Positions 1 through 9,234 of a DNA stretch of 64,000 nt are shown piece after piece. Made by a program: the position numbers and the translations under genes. The stretch is from Streptomyces sp. NBC_01549 (GTDB taxonomy: Bacteria > Actinomycetota > Actinomycetes > Streptomycetales > Streptomycetaceae), in assembly GCF_026339955.1 (NCBI RefSeq), contig NZ_JAPEPW010000004.1, forward strand, positions 62,001-126,000. The letters are read 5' to 3'. Positions within the stretch are counted from its first letter, which is position 1. Each line of letters opens with the position of its first letter. The notes beneath the pieces were generated by a model that was not told the origin of the DNA, searched no databases, and saw only the letters and a program-made list of their open reading frames with translations.

Positions 1-330
1 GCCAACACCCCCGCTGAGGAGGGGCGGGTCGCGGCGGTCAGCCGAACTTCGCTGCAAACCGACCTCGCGAACGCGCTGGAACGTAACAAGCGCCTCGCGG
101 CACGGGTCCGGCAGTTGGAGAGCCGCCTGTCCTCCCAGCTCGGCGATGCCGTCTGGGCCGAAAACGGCCTCGGTGCTCCCGTCGACATCGACCAGCTCCA
201 ACGTCGCATCGCTCTCCTTGAGCAGGAGGTCACCGCCAAGCAGGGCGAAGTCGACGAACGGACAGAGGAGTTGGAGGCGGCGCGAGCTGCCAATCGAGAG
301 TTGACCCGGGCTCTGAACCACCGGCCTTGA
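1..330 (+). CDS. DUF6262-like coiled-coil protein, C-terminal part
   Basis: The frame is open from base 1 to the stop at 328-330, so only the C-terminal 109 residues are in the window. The sequence is a long charged helix (ERNKRLAARVRQLE, then a second Glu/Arg-rich stretch) around a conserved-looking SGLGAP/DIDQLQ-type segment. This resembles the C-terminus of DUF6262 proteins, which in actinobacteria accompany tyrosine recombinases of Tn554 type. The upstream recombinase genes would lie outside the window. The family call is from memory of the motif pattern. A strong hairpin follows the stop. Confidence 0.6.
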   Translation, partial: ANTPAEEGRVAAVSRTSLQTDLANALERNKRLAARVRQLESRLSSQLGDAVWAENGLGAPVDIDQLQRRIALLEQEVTAKQGEVDERTEELEAARAANRELTRALNHRP

Positions 331-377
331 GCCCGACCAGCCACCGTCCGATCTGAGCGCTCAGGTCACCCCACGGC

Positions 378-408
378 GGTTCTCGGCGGCCTTCGGCCGC
401 CGAGAACC
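378..408 (+). terminator. Perfect hairpin after the DUF6262-like gene
   Basis: A 14-bp perfect stem (GGTTCTCGGCGGCC and its complement) closes on a 3-base TTC loop, 48 bases after the stop codon. No T-run follows, as is common for Streptomyces terminators. Confidence 0.75.
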
Positions 409-605
409 GAACCAGGTGGTCACTGCACAGCAGATCACCGGATCGGGCACTTACTAGGTGGCCGGCCAGTTGGAGCGAAGGGCCGACCGGCTCACAAGTG
501 GGCGCCAAGATCGGTGCCCGGGCATGCCGCGCCGGGGTTCGGGTCCACTCCGACCGGGGAGGCGTGCACGATCCGCAGCGTTGTTCGGCCCGCGGGCCCC
601 GAGGT

Positions 606-656
606 GGTTGTGGTCTTGAAGGTCGAGGTTGTCGTACAGGGTGGGTGCGGGTGTCG
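606..656 (+). mobile_element. Remnant of an IS1182-type end
   Basis: About 50 bases match, with a handful of substitutions, the region just upstream of the IS1182-type start at 42435-42485 (opposite strand). The shared core includes GGTTGTGGTCTTGAAG. No transposase coding remains here. Apart from this, the terminator and fragmented out-of-frame ORFs, I see nothing in 409-851. Confidence 0.55.
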
Positions 657-851
657 GGGAGCCAGCGAGAGAGGACGTTTTACTGGCTACGCGGGCTCCG
701 GGCGGCCACAGCCGGCTCGACGCGCGACAACGAGGTCAGCAGCTGTCACCCGGTGTGCTCGCCGCTGGGCTCTGACTTGGCTGTATTGAGCTGGTGCCAC
801 CGCTGATCGGTGCCACAGGACGGCCGCCGACAGGTACGTCCGTACTGTGTG

Positions 852-3803
852 TCACCATCCGTGAGTGAGTACGTCGTCGAGGGCGTCGACGAAGACGTCG
901 GCGCTCGTCGTGGTCAGGCACAGCGGTGGCTTGATCTTCAGGACGCACATCCGGTCCGAAGTCGGCTGCATCAGCACGCCCAGCTCTCGTAGCCGTTCGC
1001 AGATGGCGGCTGTCTCCTCGGTCGCCGGCTCCCGTGTCTCGTGGTCTCTGACGAACTCGACGCCCAGATACAGGCCACTGCCGTGGACGGCGCCGATCAG
1101 CGGGTGCTTGTCGGCGAGTCGCAGCAGCCGCGTTCGCAGGTGTGCGCCGACCGTGCGGGCGTTGTCCTGGAGACCTTCGTCGCGGAGCACGTCGAGCACG
1201 GTCAGTCCGACCACCGAACTGACCGGGCTGCCGCCGGCCGATGAGAAGAAGTAGCCCTGCGAACGGTAAGCGTCGGCGATCTCGCGTCGGGTGATCACCG
1301 CCCCCAGGGGGTGGCCGTTGCCCATCGCCTTGGCGACAGCGACGATGTCCGGTTCGACGCCCTGCTGCTCGAAGCCCCAGAAGTGGGAGCCCAGCCGCCC
1401 ATAGCCGACCTGCACCTCGTCGGCGATGCAGAGACCGCCGGATTCCCGGGTGGCGGCGTAGACCTGCTCGAGGTAGCCGTCGGGCAGAGCCATTCCGCCG
1501 GCGTTGCCGTAGTAGGGCTCGCACACGAACGCCGCTGGAGGGCGTCCGGACCTGACCAGGTCGGCGATCACGGCCGTGGCCTCGGGGCCGTAGAGGTGCG
1601 CCTCAGGGCCGCGGTGCGGGCCGCGGTAGCTGTTCGGTGTGGGGACTGTGTGAACCCACGCGGGGCGGGTGGCCAAGGCGTTCGGGTTGTCGGCCGTCGA
1701 GGTGGAGATGGCGTCACCGGCGTAGGTCCAGCCGTGGTACGCCTCCTCCACCGCGACGACATCGCGCCTCCCGGTAGTGGCCCAGGCCAGCCGCAGTGCC
1801 AGATCCACGGCCTCGGAGCCGCTGTTGACGAGGAAGACGGTGTCGAGTCCGTCCGGCAGGAGCGCGCTCAGCCGCTCCGACAGCTCCACCACCGAGGCGT
1901 AGTGGAAACGGGAGTTGGTGTTGAGCCGCTGCCACTGCCGGTGCACTGCTTCAACCAGTCGCGGGTGACCGTGGCCCAGGACGGTCACGTTGTTGAGCAT
2001 GTCCAGGTAGCCGCGGCCGCGGGTGTCCACCAGGTGGTGCTGCCAGCCTCGCTCGATCTGCGGAGGCGTTTCGAAGTAGTGCTCCTGCACGGTGGCGAAA
2101 GACCTCACTCGACGCTCCAGCAGGACGCTCTCCGGCTCCGTGGGCGTGTCCGCCACGGGGCGGTCCGCCCGGGGGAGGATCAGGCCGGTGGGATCAGGGC
2201 ACATCGTCAGCCAGCCCGCGTCCAGCCCTGGCGGAGTGAAGCGTGGTGCAATTCCCGTGCCCAGCCGGGACAGTTGCACATCCAACCGATACCAGCTGCC
2301 CTGTGCGGCGACGGTGCCCAACTGCTGACCGGATACGGCCTCTCTCCCGTCGATGACCGCGACAGCCGGGTTGATGCCGTCGAGCACCAGGTGCAGCCCC
2401 CCGGCGGTCAGGGTCACTCCGTGCTCGGCGTGCCGGGTGACCGTGCCAGCCCACGGCGCGTGGACCGCCAGCGGGCTGGTGAGGTGCACCTCCACGCCGA
2501 GCGCGAGCGTGGCGCTCTCCTCTGTGTTATCGACCCGTGTGCGGGTGAGACGGCACTCTCCGTGCCGGGTCAGCACTGCCGTGCCGCCCGAGGCGAGTGC
2601 CCGTGCGACCACAGCGGACTCCGCGTCGGGATCGAGCCAGCCGCCGCCGTGCAGCGCGTCGCTGGTAACGGACAGGTCGAGCACCGTTGCTTCGGAGGGA
2701 AGTTCGGGGAGAAGAGGGTGGCTCGAGGTCGGCGGATCGCTGTGCGGGGCGGGTTCGCCGATCACCTGCCGGAAGTGGGCCGCCATCACCTCGGCCGGTA
2801 CCGAGGCACCGGCCTCGAACATGGCCCACTCACGGTCAAGGGCCGCCGTAGCGTAGCCGTTGCCGGGGTCCTGCAGTGCGGCGTGCTGCCCGCATACCAC
2901 CAGCACGCAGCCGCGCAGCACGATAAGGGGCCACAGCACGTCCAGCTCGTCTCCGACGAGCGGCCGTACGGCGTGGAACGCGCGGACCGCGGAAAGCACC
3001 GAAGCCGGTGTGGCTCCGTGATGATGCAGGACGGAAGTGCAGGCGACCGCCAGCTCGGCCACGGCCCAGCTGTGTGTGAGATCTCCGAAGTCGATCAGCC
3101 CGACCGGTATGGGGCGGCCGTCCGGGTCCGTCCGGCACACCACGTTGTTGTCGGCCACATCGCCGTGAATGACCTGTATGGGAAGCCGCGCGGCGCGCCG
3201 CTCCACCAGTTGTTGTGCCGCGCGGGCGGCTCGCAGCACACGCTCGGCCCTTCGCTGGTCGACCATGTGCGGGGCCAGGGCCTCGACGACTTCGAGGGCG
3301 TTGCGCAGGTCCCACAGCATCGGCCTGTCCGGAGTCGGTATGTCGAGGCCTTCCAGGGCCGCGGTGATGCGTCCGGCCAGCTCTCCCAGCCGCGCCACCA
3401 CCCGCGGAGCCAGATAGCGGCTGTCCATGATGGGTTCACCGGGAACATAGTCGAGCAATTGGCAGTCGTAGTCCTGGCCGTCCACGGAGACGGTCTGGAT
3501 GTGCTCCCCGTCGACTCCAACCCGGGCCCGCGGTAGCCGCAGCTCCGGCAGCGCCCGGGCGAGGCGCTCGGTGGCCTCGGACTGCGCCCTCAGTACCGCG
3601 CGGTCGATGACCGGGTTGAAGACCTTGAAGACGTACCCGTGCTCATCCAGACCGGTACGCACCCGGAAGTTGCGGTCGTGGTTGCTGCCCAGATCCTCGA
3701 GTGTTCCCTCGATGCCGAATCGCTCCGTGAGGAGGGCTGCGGCCCGCTCCTCCTCGATTGCGACCATCGGCGCCACCAGCCACTCGGCAGAGGAGATGCC
3801 CAT
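852..3803 (-). CDS. Three-domain APH kinase / M23-like / class III aminotransferase fusion
   Basis: This is a 983-residue protein with three parts. Residues about 15-350 are an aminoglycoside/choline-kinase-like phosphotransferase, with the HGDVADNNVV catalytic loop and IDFGD metal motif. Residues about 440-510 form a peptidase-M23-like beta-barrel (HAPWAGTV and following). Residues about 545-983 are a PLP-dependent class III aminotransferase, with IADEVQVGYG and the Schiff-base lysine in VAVAKAMGNG. The family includes hydroxylysine or ethanolamine kinases and phospho-lyases, so phosphorylation followed by PLP-dependent elimination on one chain is a reasonable inference. Substrate is unknown. 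GGAG lies 8 bases before the ATG. An Lrp gene lies upstream on the same strand. Confidence 0.85.
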   Translation of the reverse strand: MGISSAEWLVAPMVAIEEERAAALLTERFGIEGTLEDLGSNHDRNFRVRTGLDEHGYVFKVFNPVIDRAVLRAQSEATERLARALPELRLPRARVGVDGEHIQTVSVDGQDYDCQLLDYVPGEPIMDSRYLAPRVVARLGELAGRITAALEGLDIPTPDRPMLWDLRNALEVVEALAPHMVDQRRAERVLRAARAAQQLVERRAARLPIQVIHGDVADNNVVCRTDPDGRPIPVGLIDFGDLTHSWAVAELAVACTSVLHHHGATPASVLSAVRAFHAVRPLVGDELDVLWPLIVLRGCVLVVCGQHAALQDPGNGYATAALDREWAMFEAGASVPAEVMAAHFRQVIGEPAPHSDPPTSSHPLLPELPSEATVLDLSVTSDALHGGGWLDPDAESAVVARALASGGTAVLTRHGECRLTRTRVDNTEESATLALGVEVHLTSPLAVHAPWAGTVTRHAEHGVTLTAGGLHLVLDGINPAVAVIDGREAVSGQQLGTVAAQGSWYRLDVQLSRLGTGIAPRFTPPGLDAGWLTMCPDPTGLILPRADRPVADTPTEPESVLLERRVRSFATVQEHYFETPPQIERGWQHHLVDTRGRGYLDMLNNVTVLGHGHPRLVEAVHRQWQRLNTNSRFHYASVVELSERLSALLPDGLDTVFLVNSGSEAVDLALRLAWATTGRRDVVAVEEAYHGWTYAGDAISTSTADNPNALATRPAWVHTVPTPNSYRGPHRGPEAHLYGPEATAVIADLVRSGRPPAAFVCEPYYGNAGGMALPDGYLEQVYAATRESGGLCIADEVQVGYGRLGSHFWGFEQQGVEPDIVAVAKAMGNGHPLGAVITRREIADAYRSQGYFFSSAGGSPVSSVVGLTVLDVLRDEGLQDNARTVGAHLRTRLLRLADKHPLIGAVHGSGLYLGVEFVRDHETREPATEETAAICERLRELGVLMQPTSDRMCVLKIKPPLCLTTTSADVFVDALDDVLTHGW

Positions 3804-4364
3804 CGAATTCTCCGTTCATCAGTTGGTTGACCCGGAACAGCCCGGTCATTGCGGATCGGCGAGCGTGATCAGACAGAGGTGATGCAGGGCGGCGGGCCCC
3901 GCCATCGCGCGGATCACTAGTGGGTGCAAAAAACAAAGAGTTGGAGGTCCGCAGTAGCGTCGAGGGTTTTCCTCGCCGCCTCAGTCCGCCGCCACAGAGT
4001 CCACGGATGCCTCACCCGGGTGCGCACCGCGGTACTCCTGGCCCTCGGCGAGACCGCGGCGGTCGATCTCCTGGTGCCCATCGGAGTTTCGGCGGCTCGG
4101 TACGGTTCGGCGGCGACGTCAAAGGCTGCGCCGCATGGCCGCCAGTTGGGCCGGGGAGAGGCGTTCGGGCTCGTACTGCTCCATGCGCGTGCTGGCCTTT
4201 CGGGAGGGGCGGCCTGGTCAGGGCCCATGGTCGATCGGTCCCCCGGGCGGGGCGGACGGTCCCCGACTGTGTGGCGGGCTATCGGTGTCCGAAGATCGTG
4301 CGGTGCCAGTCCTTGCGGCCAGGCGGTGTTGTCGAACATGACGTGCTTGTTCGGCGGGCGGCCG

Positions 4365-4393
4365 TGCCATGCCATGCCATGCCATGCCATGCC
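4365..4393. repeat. TGCCA pentanucleotide tandem repeat
   Basis: Five perfect TGCCA units plus a partial sixth lie in the 733-base gap between the aminotransferase and the Lrp gene. No convincing gene is visible in 3804-4536. Open frames there are short or lack recognisable motifs. Confidence 0.9.
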
Positions 4394-4536
4394 CGGCACA
4401 CGTGTGCGGCGATTGCCGATCTCGACAGTGGCCTCAGGCCGACACCAGCCGCTCACGTACTGCGGGCGGGCCTGGGCGGCTGTCCCTTCCGGGTGCCGTG
4501 TGCGGGGGGGTGCGGAAACGGTGATCACGGCGCTTC

Positions 4537-4977
4537 TCAGCCGACGTTCCAGAAGAACCGGTGCGTGTGAATCCCGAAGTAGGGGAAGCTCTCCACCTTT
4601 GTCACGCCCTCGATGGGACGCACGATGTCGTTGACGAAGTCCAGCAGGTCACGCGGATGGCGACAGACGGCCTCAGCGAACAAGTCGAAGGTGCCAGCGG
4701 TCAACACGGCGTAGACGACCTCGTCGTGGCGTGAGAGTTCGTCGGCCACCGCTCGCGGATCGCTGTCGACTCGGAGTCCGAGTAGGGCCATGGCCTGCCC
4801 GCCCATCGCCATCGGGTCGGTGACGCCGACGACCTGCACCGCCTTGGTGTCGATCAGCCGCTGCAGCCGTTGCCGGGCGGCCGACGCCGACAGGCCGACC
4901 TTCGGGCCGAGATCGGCGTAGGGGATGCGACCGTCGGTCTGCAGCTCGCGCAGGATGGCCCGATCGATGTCGTCCAT
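4537..4977 (-). CDS. Lrp/AsnC family transcriptional regulator
   Basis: 146 residues. The N-terminal winged helix (DDIDRAILRELQTDGRIPYA, then LGPKVGLSASAARQRLQRL) is followed by the RAM/AsnC ligand-sensing domain, with the typical AVLTAGTFDLFAEAVC strand-helix and a C-terminal hydrophobic end. Lrp proteins bind DNA as oligomers and sense amino acids. The neighbouring PLP-dependent fusion gene, on the same strand 734 bases downstream, is a plausible target (inference). A strong ribosome site (AGGAGG) precedes the ATG. An imperfect dyad, GCATG...CATGC around AATCGATT, sits just upstream near 5008-5027 and could be an autoregulatory site. Confidence 0.9.
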   Translation of the reverse strand: MDDIDRAILRELQTDGRIPYADLGPKVGLSASAARQRLQRLIDTKAVQVVGVTDPMAMGGQAMALLGLRVDSDPRAVADELSRHDEVVYAVLTAGTFDLFAEAVCRHPRDLLDFVNDIVRPIEGVTKVESFPYFGIHTHRFFWNVG

Positions 4978-5587
4978 AAGGACACCTCCTAGATGCGCGA
5001 GCAGCTAAGCATGCAATCGATTCATGCGCAATACGTACGGAGCACCGTCGATTCCTCTGTCGCGAAGGTCGAATCAATCGTTCGGATCTTGGAAGCCATA
5101 TGGCACCGGACGTGGAACCTGCCTCGCCGGCAGCCCTGCCGAAGCCCCGGCCAGGAGGCGCTGCCAAGACCCAGTGATCGACTGGCCACTCACGCTCGGC
5201 GCACGACCTGGCGGGTCCGGGCGGGATCGTCATGTCCCCCACGCGTTCCGGCCCCGCAGTTGACGCGGAAGCAGACCGCTTCGAAGGCAGGCAGCCCTGC
5301 TCGCCGAGCGAGCCGGGCTGCCGGATGTTCTGGATCGGCAAGGGCCGCACCATGGCCGGGCGGCAGGTGTCGTGGCAGCGCGTTCCGTCTCCCGTCGACG
5401 AGGCTCTCGTCGTCGCTCCAACGGGCCTGAACGTGCGGCTCGGCGGTACGACACCGCTCGGAGGGTCGCCGCAGGGCGGGCGTTCCCACGCTGCTTCAAG
5501 CCGGGCGTCTTCCTTACACCCTGCTGGCCACTTGGCCCCAAGGGCTCGTCTCTACCTCGGAAAAAGCCCCGAGAAGCTGCACGGGAC
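4978..5587. other. Gap without recognisable gene
   Basis: This holds the Lrp promoter region at its left end. The rest has only overlapping short frames on both strands with no recognisable motif. An SDR gene fragment begins at its right edge. Confidence 0.6.
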
Positions 5588-5872
5588 TCACGGTCGCGGC
5601 CACGTCTCCGGAAGACCGTGCCCGCCATCGGCCACGAGGGCCGATCCGGTGACGAACGACGCCGATTCGTGCGCCAGGAACATGACGCAAGCCGCGATCT
5701 CGTCCGGTGTGGCACTGCGTCCGATCGGGCCCGCCGCGGCGGCCGCTGCCTCGAACTCCAGCTGGGAGCCTGTCGCAACATAGCCGGGGGCCACGACGTT
5801 CACGGTGACGCCGTACGACACCAAGGGCGAGCGCCCGGGACAGCCCCAGCAGCCCTGCCGAACAATGGGAAT
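5588..5872 (-). pseudogene. C-terminal remnant of an SDR dehydrogenase
   Basis: The last about 72 residues (VNVVAPGYVATGSQLEFEAA through the stop) match the C-terminus of the intact SDR ending at 12656 with few substitutions, including the ending HGLPETWPRP. About 10 further residues (GLLGLSRALAL) continue in another frame, so a deletion of about 5 bases near 5815 has shifted the frame. The Rossmann N-terminus and catalytic Tyr-Lys region are missing. It lies in inverted orientation to its paralogue, with the catabolic block between them. Confidence 0.85.
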
Positions 5873-6073
5873 CCGTCCACTCGTCGGCGGGGAGCTGCCG
5901 CGGCTGACGATGCGGGCACCGCCGCGCCCGCGCCACCCGCGCGGGACGCACCTGCCTACCGTCCTGGCCTGGGCGTCCGCCCGGTATGACGCCAGGCCTG
6001 CGGAACAGCCCCGAGCATGCCCGTTGATCAGGCCGCCGCGCCAGGAAACTCCAAGATCCACGACAGAGTCAAG

Positions 6074-6637
6074 CTAGAGGGGGGTGGAAGGAGAGGGGAC
6101 GAAGGGCACGCCGTGACCGGGCACGATCAGGGCGGGGTTCAGGGCCAGAACCTTCTCGCGGGCGGCGCGCAGTTGGTCGCGGTCGGGTGCGAAGGGGTCG
6201 TCGGCCGGGCCTGCGGCGCCCCACCACAGGTGGGTGAGGACCACCAGCCCCTGGTCGGTCGTGGCGATTGTACTGATGTCCTCGGGGGTGTGGCCGGGGG
6301 TCGTCATGAGGGTGATGGAGGGGGAGATCGCATAGCCGTCGGCGTCCCTGTCCTCCCAGATGTCGTCGCGGTAGACGGCCATGTGGTCGTGGAAGCGGGC
6401 TTCCGGGAAGAGGGCGGCGTTCAGGGTGTGGTCCGGGTGGTGATGGCTGAAGACCACGTCGGTCACCTCCTGGGGCTCGATGCCGAGTTTGGCGAGCGGG
6501 CCGAGGATGAGCCGGCGGTCGGCGACCATGCCGGGGTCGACGACGGCCACCGTGTCGTCCTCGGTGAGCAGGGTGACGGTGCTGGCGACGCGGTCGTGGG
6601 CGTAGCCGGTGGTCAGGACGTGAAACGCGACGGGCAT
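6074..6637 (-). CDS. MBL-fold metallo-hydrolase
   Basis: 187 residues with the metallo-beta-lactamase signature SHHHPDH (residues about 66), a further metal histidine in TPGHTPEDIS, and a C-terminal PGHG. Size and order suit a small stand-alone hydrolase of the MBLAC1/glyoxalase-II-like group. Substrate cannot be read from sequence. I chose the ATG at 6637 because it has an AGGGG ribosome site and avoids overlapping the upstream TetR gene, although the frame stays open further. Probably cotranscribed with the TetR gene. Confidence 0.85.
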   Translation of the reverse strand: MPVAFHVLTTGYAHDRVASTVTLLTEDDTVAVVDPGMVADRRLILGPLAKLGIEPQEVTDVVFSHHHPDHTLNAALFPEARFHDHMAVYRDDIWEDRDADGYAISPSITLMTTPGHTPEDISTIATTDQGLVVLTHLWWGAAGPADDPFAPDRDQLRAAREKVLALNPALIVPGHGVPFVPSPSTPL

Positions 6638-6698
6638 GATCGGCCCCTGGGGATCTGGTCGTCGTGGGGCACCGCTCGACCGGCCTTTCGGACTTCCC

Positions 6699-7310
6699 TC
6701 AGTGGTTGAGCAGGTCACGAAAGCCGGTGAGCAGGGCGCGCAGGCCGATGTCGAAGGCGTGTGCGGCCCGACTGTGGTCAGTGGGTGTGTGGTCGAGGGC
6801 GGTGCTGAGGTGCGGAGTGGCGTCGCGGGCGACGTCGGAAAGCATCACGGGGGGCGCCACGAGGTCGAGAGCGGAGCCGAGGACGAAGCTCTCCAGAGCG
6901 GTGATCACTGGCATGACCTGGTGCGCGGGGAAACCGCCTGCGATGAGGAATTCGGCGACCTTCTCGTACATCGTGTGCATGAAGGGTTCGGCGAGTGGTG
7001 CGGTGGCGAGGAGGGGGACCGCTCCCGGGTGAGCGGCGAAGGCGGAGAGGTAGGTGCGTGCCCAGTCCTCCAGACCGCTCTCCCAGGGTTGTGACCAGTC
7101 CTTGTCGCCACCGGTCGTGAGCACGAGTTCCTCGCGCATGAGGGAGATGATCTCGTCCCGCCCAGACACGTGGTGGTAGAGCGCGGAGGGGGCCACGCCG
7201 AGAGCCCTGGCGAGGGCGGGGATGGTCAGGGTGCCCTTCTCGTCCGCCAGTCGCAGTGCTGCGGCACCGATGCGCCGACGGTCGAGCAGGGGGGTGCGTG
7301 GCCGTCCCAC
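6699..7310 (-). CDS. TetR family regulator
   Basis: About 203 residues. The N-terminal HTH (LDRRRIGAAALRLADEKG ... TIPALARALGVAPSALYHHV) is followed by an all-helical ligand domain like TetR_C. The start is a GTG giving VGRPRTPLL, preceded by GAGGA at good spacing. The frame is open to an upstream start at 7376. It is divergent from the amidohydrolase/permease genes and upstream of the MBL gene on its own strand. Two copies of a short motif lie in the shared intergenic region, so it probably represses both directions (inference). Confidence 0.9.
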   Translation of the reverse strand: MGRPRTPLLDRRRIGAAALRLADEKGTLTIPALARALGVAPSALYHHVSGRDEIISLMREELVLTTGGDKDWSQPWESGLEDWARTYLSAFAAHPGAVPLLATAPLAEPFMHTMYEKVAEFLIAGGFPAHQVMPVITALESFVLGSALDLVAPPVMLSDVARDATPHLSTALDHTPTDHSRAAHAFDIGLRALLTGFRDLLNH

Positions 7311-7382
7311 GGTCGCTCCTCGCTGTTGTGTCGCGGGTCCGCGCCTGCCGGAGTGCACAGCGCTCGCCGTGACCAAAACGTT

Positions 7383-7457
7383 ACTGAATGCCTTTCAGTG
7401 AAACTCTTCCCGTCGCCGCGGGCGGCGTCTACATTACCCGAAACCGAACGCCTTTCA
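7383..7457. promoter_or_regulatory. Paired operator-like motif between TetR and amidohydrolase
   Basis: A 17-base dyad, ACTGAATGCCTTTCAGT (7383-7399), contains GAATGCCTTTCA. A near copy, GAACGCCTTTCA, lies at 7446-7457, exactly 60 bases away. Both fall in the divergent intergenic region and are good candidates for the TetR operator. Confidence 0.65.
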
Positions 7458-7495
7458 ATTAAGCGGTCGGGTGAGAGAAGGGCACCGTCACACCC

Positions 7496-9151
7496 ATGCA
7501 TGCCGACATCGTCTTCACTGGCGGGACCATCCGTACGGGAGCCTTGGGCGCTTCCGTCCACCAGTCCCTCGCCGTCGTCGACGGCCGGATCAGCGCCCTG
7601 GGGGCGGCTGCGCTGGCCGCCCGGGGTCCTCGCACCACCGTCGTCGATCTGGTCGGCGGCGCACTGCTCCCCGCCTTCGGCGACAGCCATGTGCATCCGG
7701 TGATGGGCGGGCTGGGGCTGCACGGGGTCCCGGTCCGGGACTGCGCAAGCGCCGAGGGCATCGTCGAGGCCGTACGGCACTGGGCCGAAGCGCACCCCGA
7801 CGCCGAGTGGGTCAGCGGCGACGGCTTCGACCCGTGGCTGGCACCCGACGGCCGATTCGACGCCCGGTGGCTGGACGCCGCCGTCCCCGACCGCCCGGTC
7901 GTGCTGCGCACCACGGACCACCACACGGCCTGGGTGAACAGCGAGGCGCTGCGCCGCGCCGGGTACACGGCAAACACCCCCGATCCGGTCGGCGGAGAGA
8001 TCCTGCGCCGGGACGGAACGACAGAACCCCTGGGCACGCTTCGCGAGTTCGGCGCACTGAGCCCCGTACTCGCCCTGATCCCCCCGGCGTCCCACGAGGC
8101 GCAGGTGGCCGCGCTGCGGGAGGCCGCTGCCCGGTTCGCCGCCGCCGGCGTGACCTGGGTGCAGGACGCCTGGGTCGAGCCGCACCATGCCGACGTCTGG
8201 ATCACCGCCGCGACCACCGAGCCGGGTCTGCCCGTCCGCGCGGATCTCGCCTTCATCCTGGAACCCGACGGCTGGCGCGAGCGGATCGCCCGTTTCGTGG
8301 CCGACCGGGACCTGGTGGAGAGCGCGGCGCCCGGACTGCTCACCGCCCTTACCGTCAAATTCTTCGCGGACGGCGTCATCGAGTCGGGCACCGCCGCTCT
8401 CCTGGAGCCCTACACGGACTGCGCGCACTCGCACGGTATCGCCAACTGGGCACCTGAAGAACTTGCCGAGGCCGTCACCGCGGTGGACGCGCTCGGGTTC
8501 CGGCCGCACATCCACGCCATCGGCGACGGCGGGGTCCGCACCGCCCTCGACGTCATCGAGGCCGCGGCCCAGGCCAACGGCCCCCGCGACCGCCGCCCCG
8601 TCATCGCCCACGCCCAGCTGATCCACCCCGCCGACCTGCCACGCTTCGCCGAACTCGGGGTGATCGCCAGCCTCCAGCCGCTGTGGGCCCAGTCGGATCC
8701 CCTGATGACCGAGCTCACGCTGCCGAGGATCGGCCCCGAGCGTGGCGGGCGGCAGTACCAGATCGCCGCCCTGCTCGCCTCCGGCGCTCAGGTCTCCTTC
8801 GGCAGTGACTGGCCGGTCACCGCCCATGAGCCACTGCGGGGGATCGCCACCGCCGTGACCCGCCAGACGCCCGACGGGACTCCCGACGGCGGCTGGCTTC
8901 CTGAGGAGCGGATCGACATCGAGACCGCTCTGACCGCCTACTCCGCGGGATGCGCCCATCAGGCGTTCGAGGAGAAGGAATGGGGCGTCCTGCGCCCCGG
9001 CATGCGCGCCGATCTGGTGCATCTCGCCGCCGACCCGGTCGAGACCGCACCCGCCGCGCTCGCGGGCCTGCCCGTCCTGGGCACCTGGCTCGCCGGTCGG
9101 CCCACCCACCAAGCCGACACTTCCGCACACGTTCCCGCCGGGAGACGATAG
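7496..9151 (+). CDS. Amidohydrolase family protein (YtcJ-like)
   Basis: 551 residues with the layout of YtcJ/N-substituted formamide deformylase-type amidohydrolases: an N-terminal beta-sandwich, the metal motif GDSHVHP near residue 63, a TIM barrel with HAIGDGG and the late FGSDWPV aspartate, and a returning C-terminal beta strand (GVLRPGMRADLVHLA). It should hydrolyse an amide or formamide; the actual substrate is unknown. A permease of the APC family follows 83 bases later on the same strand, so the pair probably imports and cleaves a nitrogenous compound. Divergent from the TetR gene. Confidence 0.88.
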   Translation: MHADIVFTGGTIRTGALGASVHQSLAVVDGRISALGAAALAARGPRTTVVDLVGGALLPAFGDSHVHPVMGGLGLHGVPVRDCASAEGIVEAVRHWAEAHPDAEWVSGDGFDPWLAPDGRFDARWLDAAVPDRPVVLRTTDHHTAWVNSEALRRAGYTANTPDPVGGEILRRDGTTEPLGTLREFGALSPVLALIPPASHEAQVAALREAAARFAAAGVTWVQDAWVEPHHADVWITAATTEPGLPVRADLAFILEPDGWRERIARFVADRDLVESAAPGLLTALTVKFFADGVIESGTAALLEPYTDCAHSHGIANWAPEELAEAVTAVDALGFRPHIHAIGDGGVRTALDVIEAAAQANGPRDRRPVIAHAQLIHPADLPRFAELGVIASLQPLWAQSDPLMTELTLPRIGPERGGRQYQIAALLASGAQVSFGSDWPVTAHEPLRGIATAVTRQTPDGTPDGGWLPEERIDIETALTAYSAGCAHQAFEEKEWGVLRPGMRADLVHLAADPVETAPAALAGLPVLGTWLAGRPTHQADTSAHVPAGRR

Positions 9152-9234
9152 CCGTCCGTCGTCGCCCCGACCGGCCCGCGTGTCCGGGACACCCCCTCAC
9201 TCCCTCGATCACACGTATCACGCGGAGACCTTCC

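Noticed and set aside
1311..3536. Long + strand open frame (741 residues)
   Set aside because: It is antisense to the kinase/aminotransferase gene, whose motifs are clear, and has no recognisable domain. GC-rich codons keep the opposite frame open.
7226..9130. 634-residue minus-strand open frame
   Set aside because: Antisense to the amidohydrolase; no motifs.
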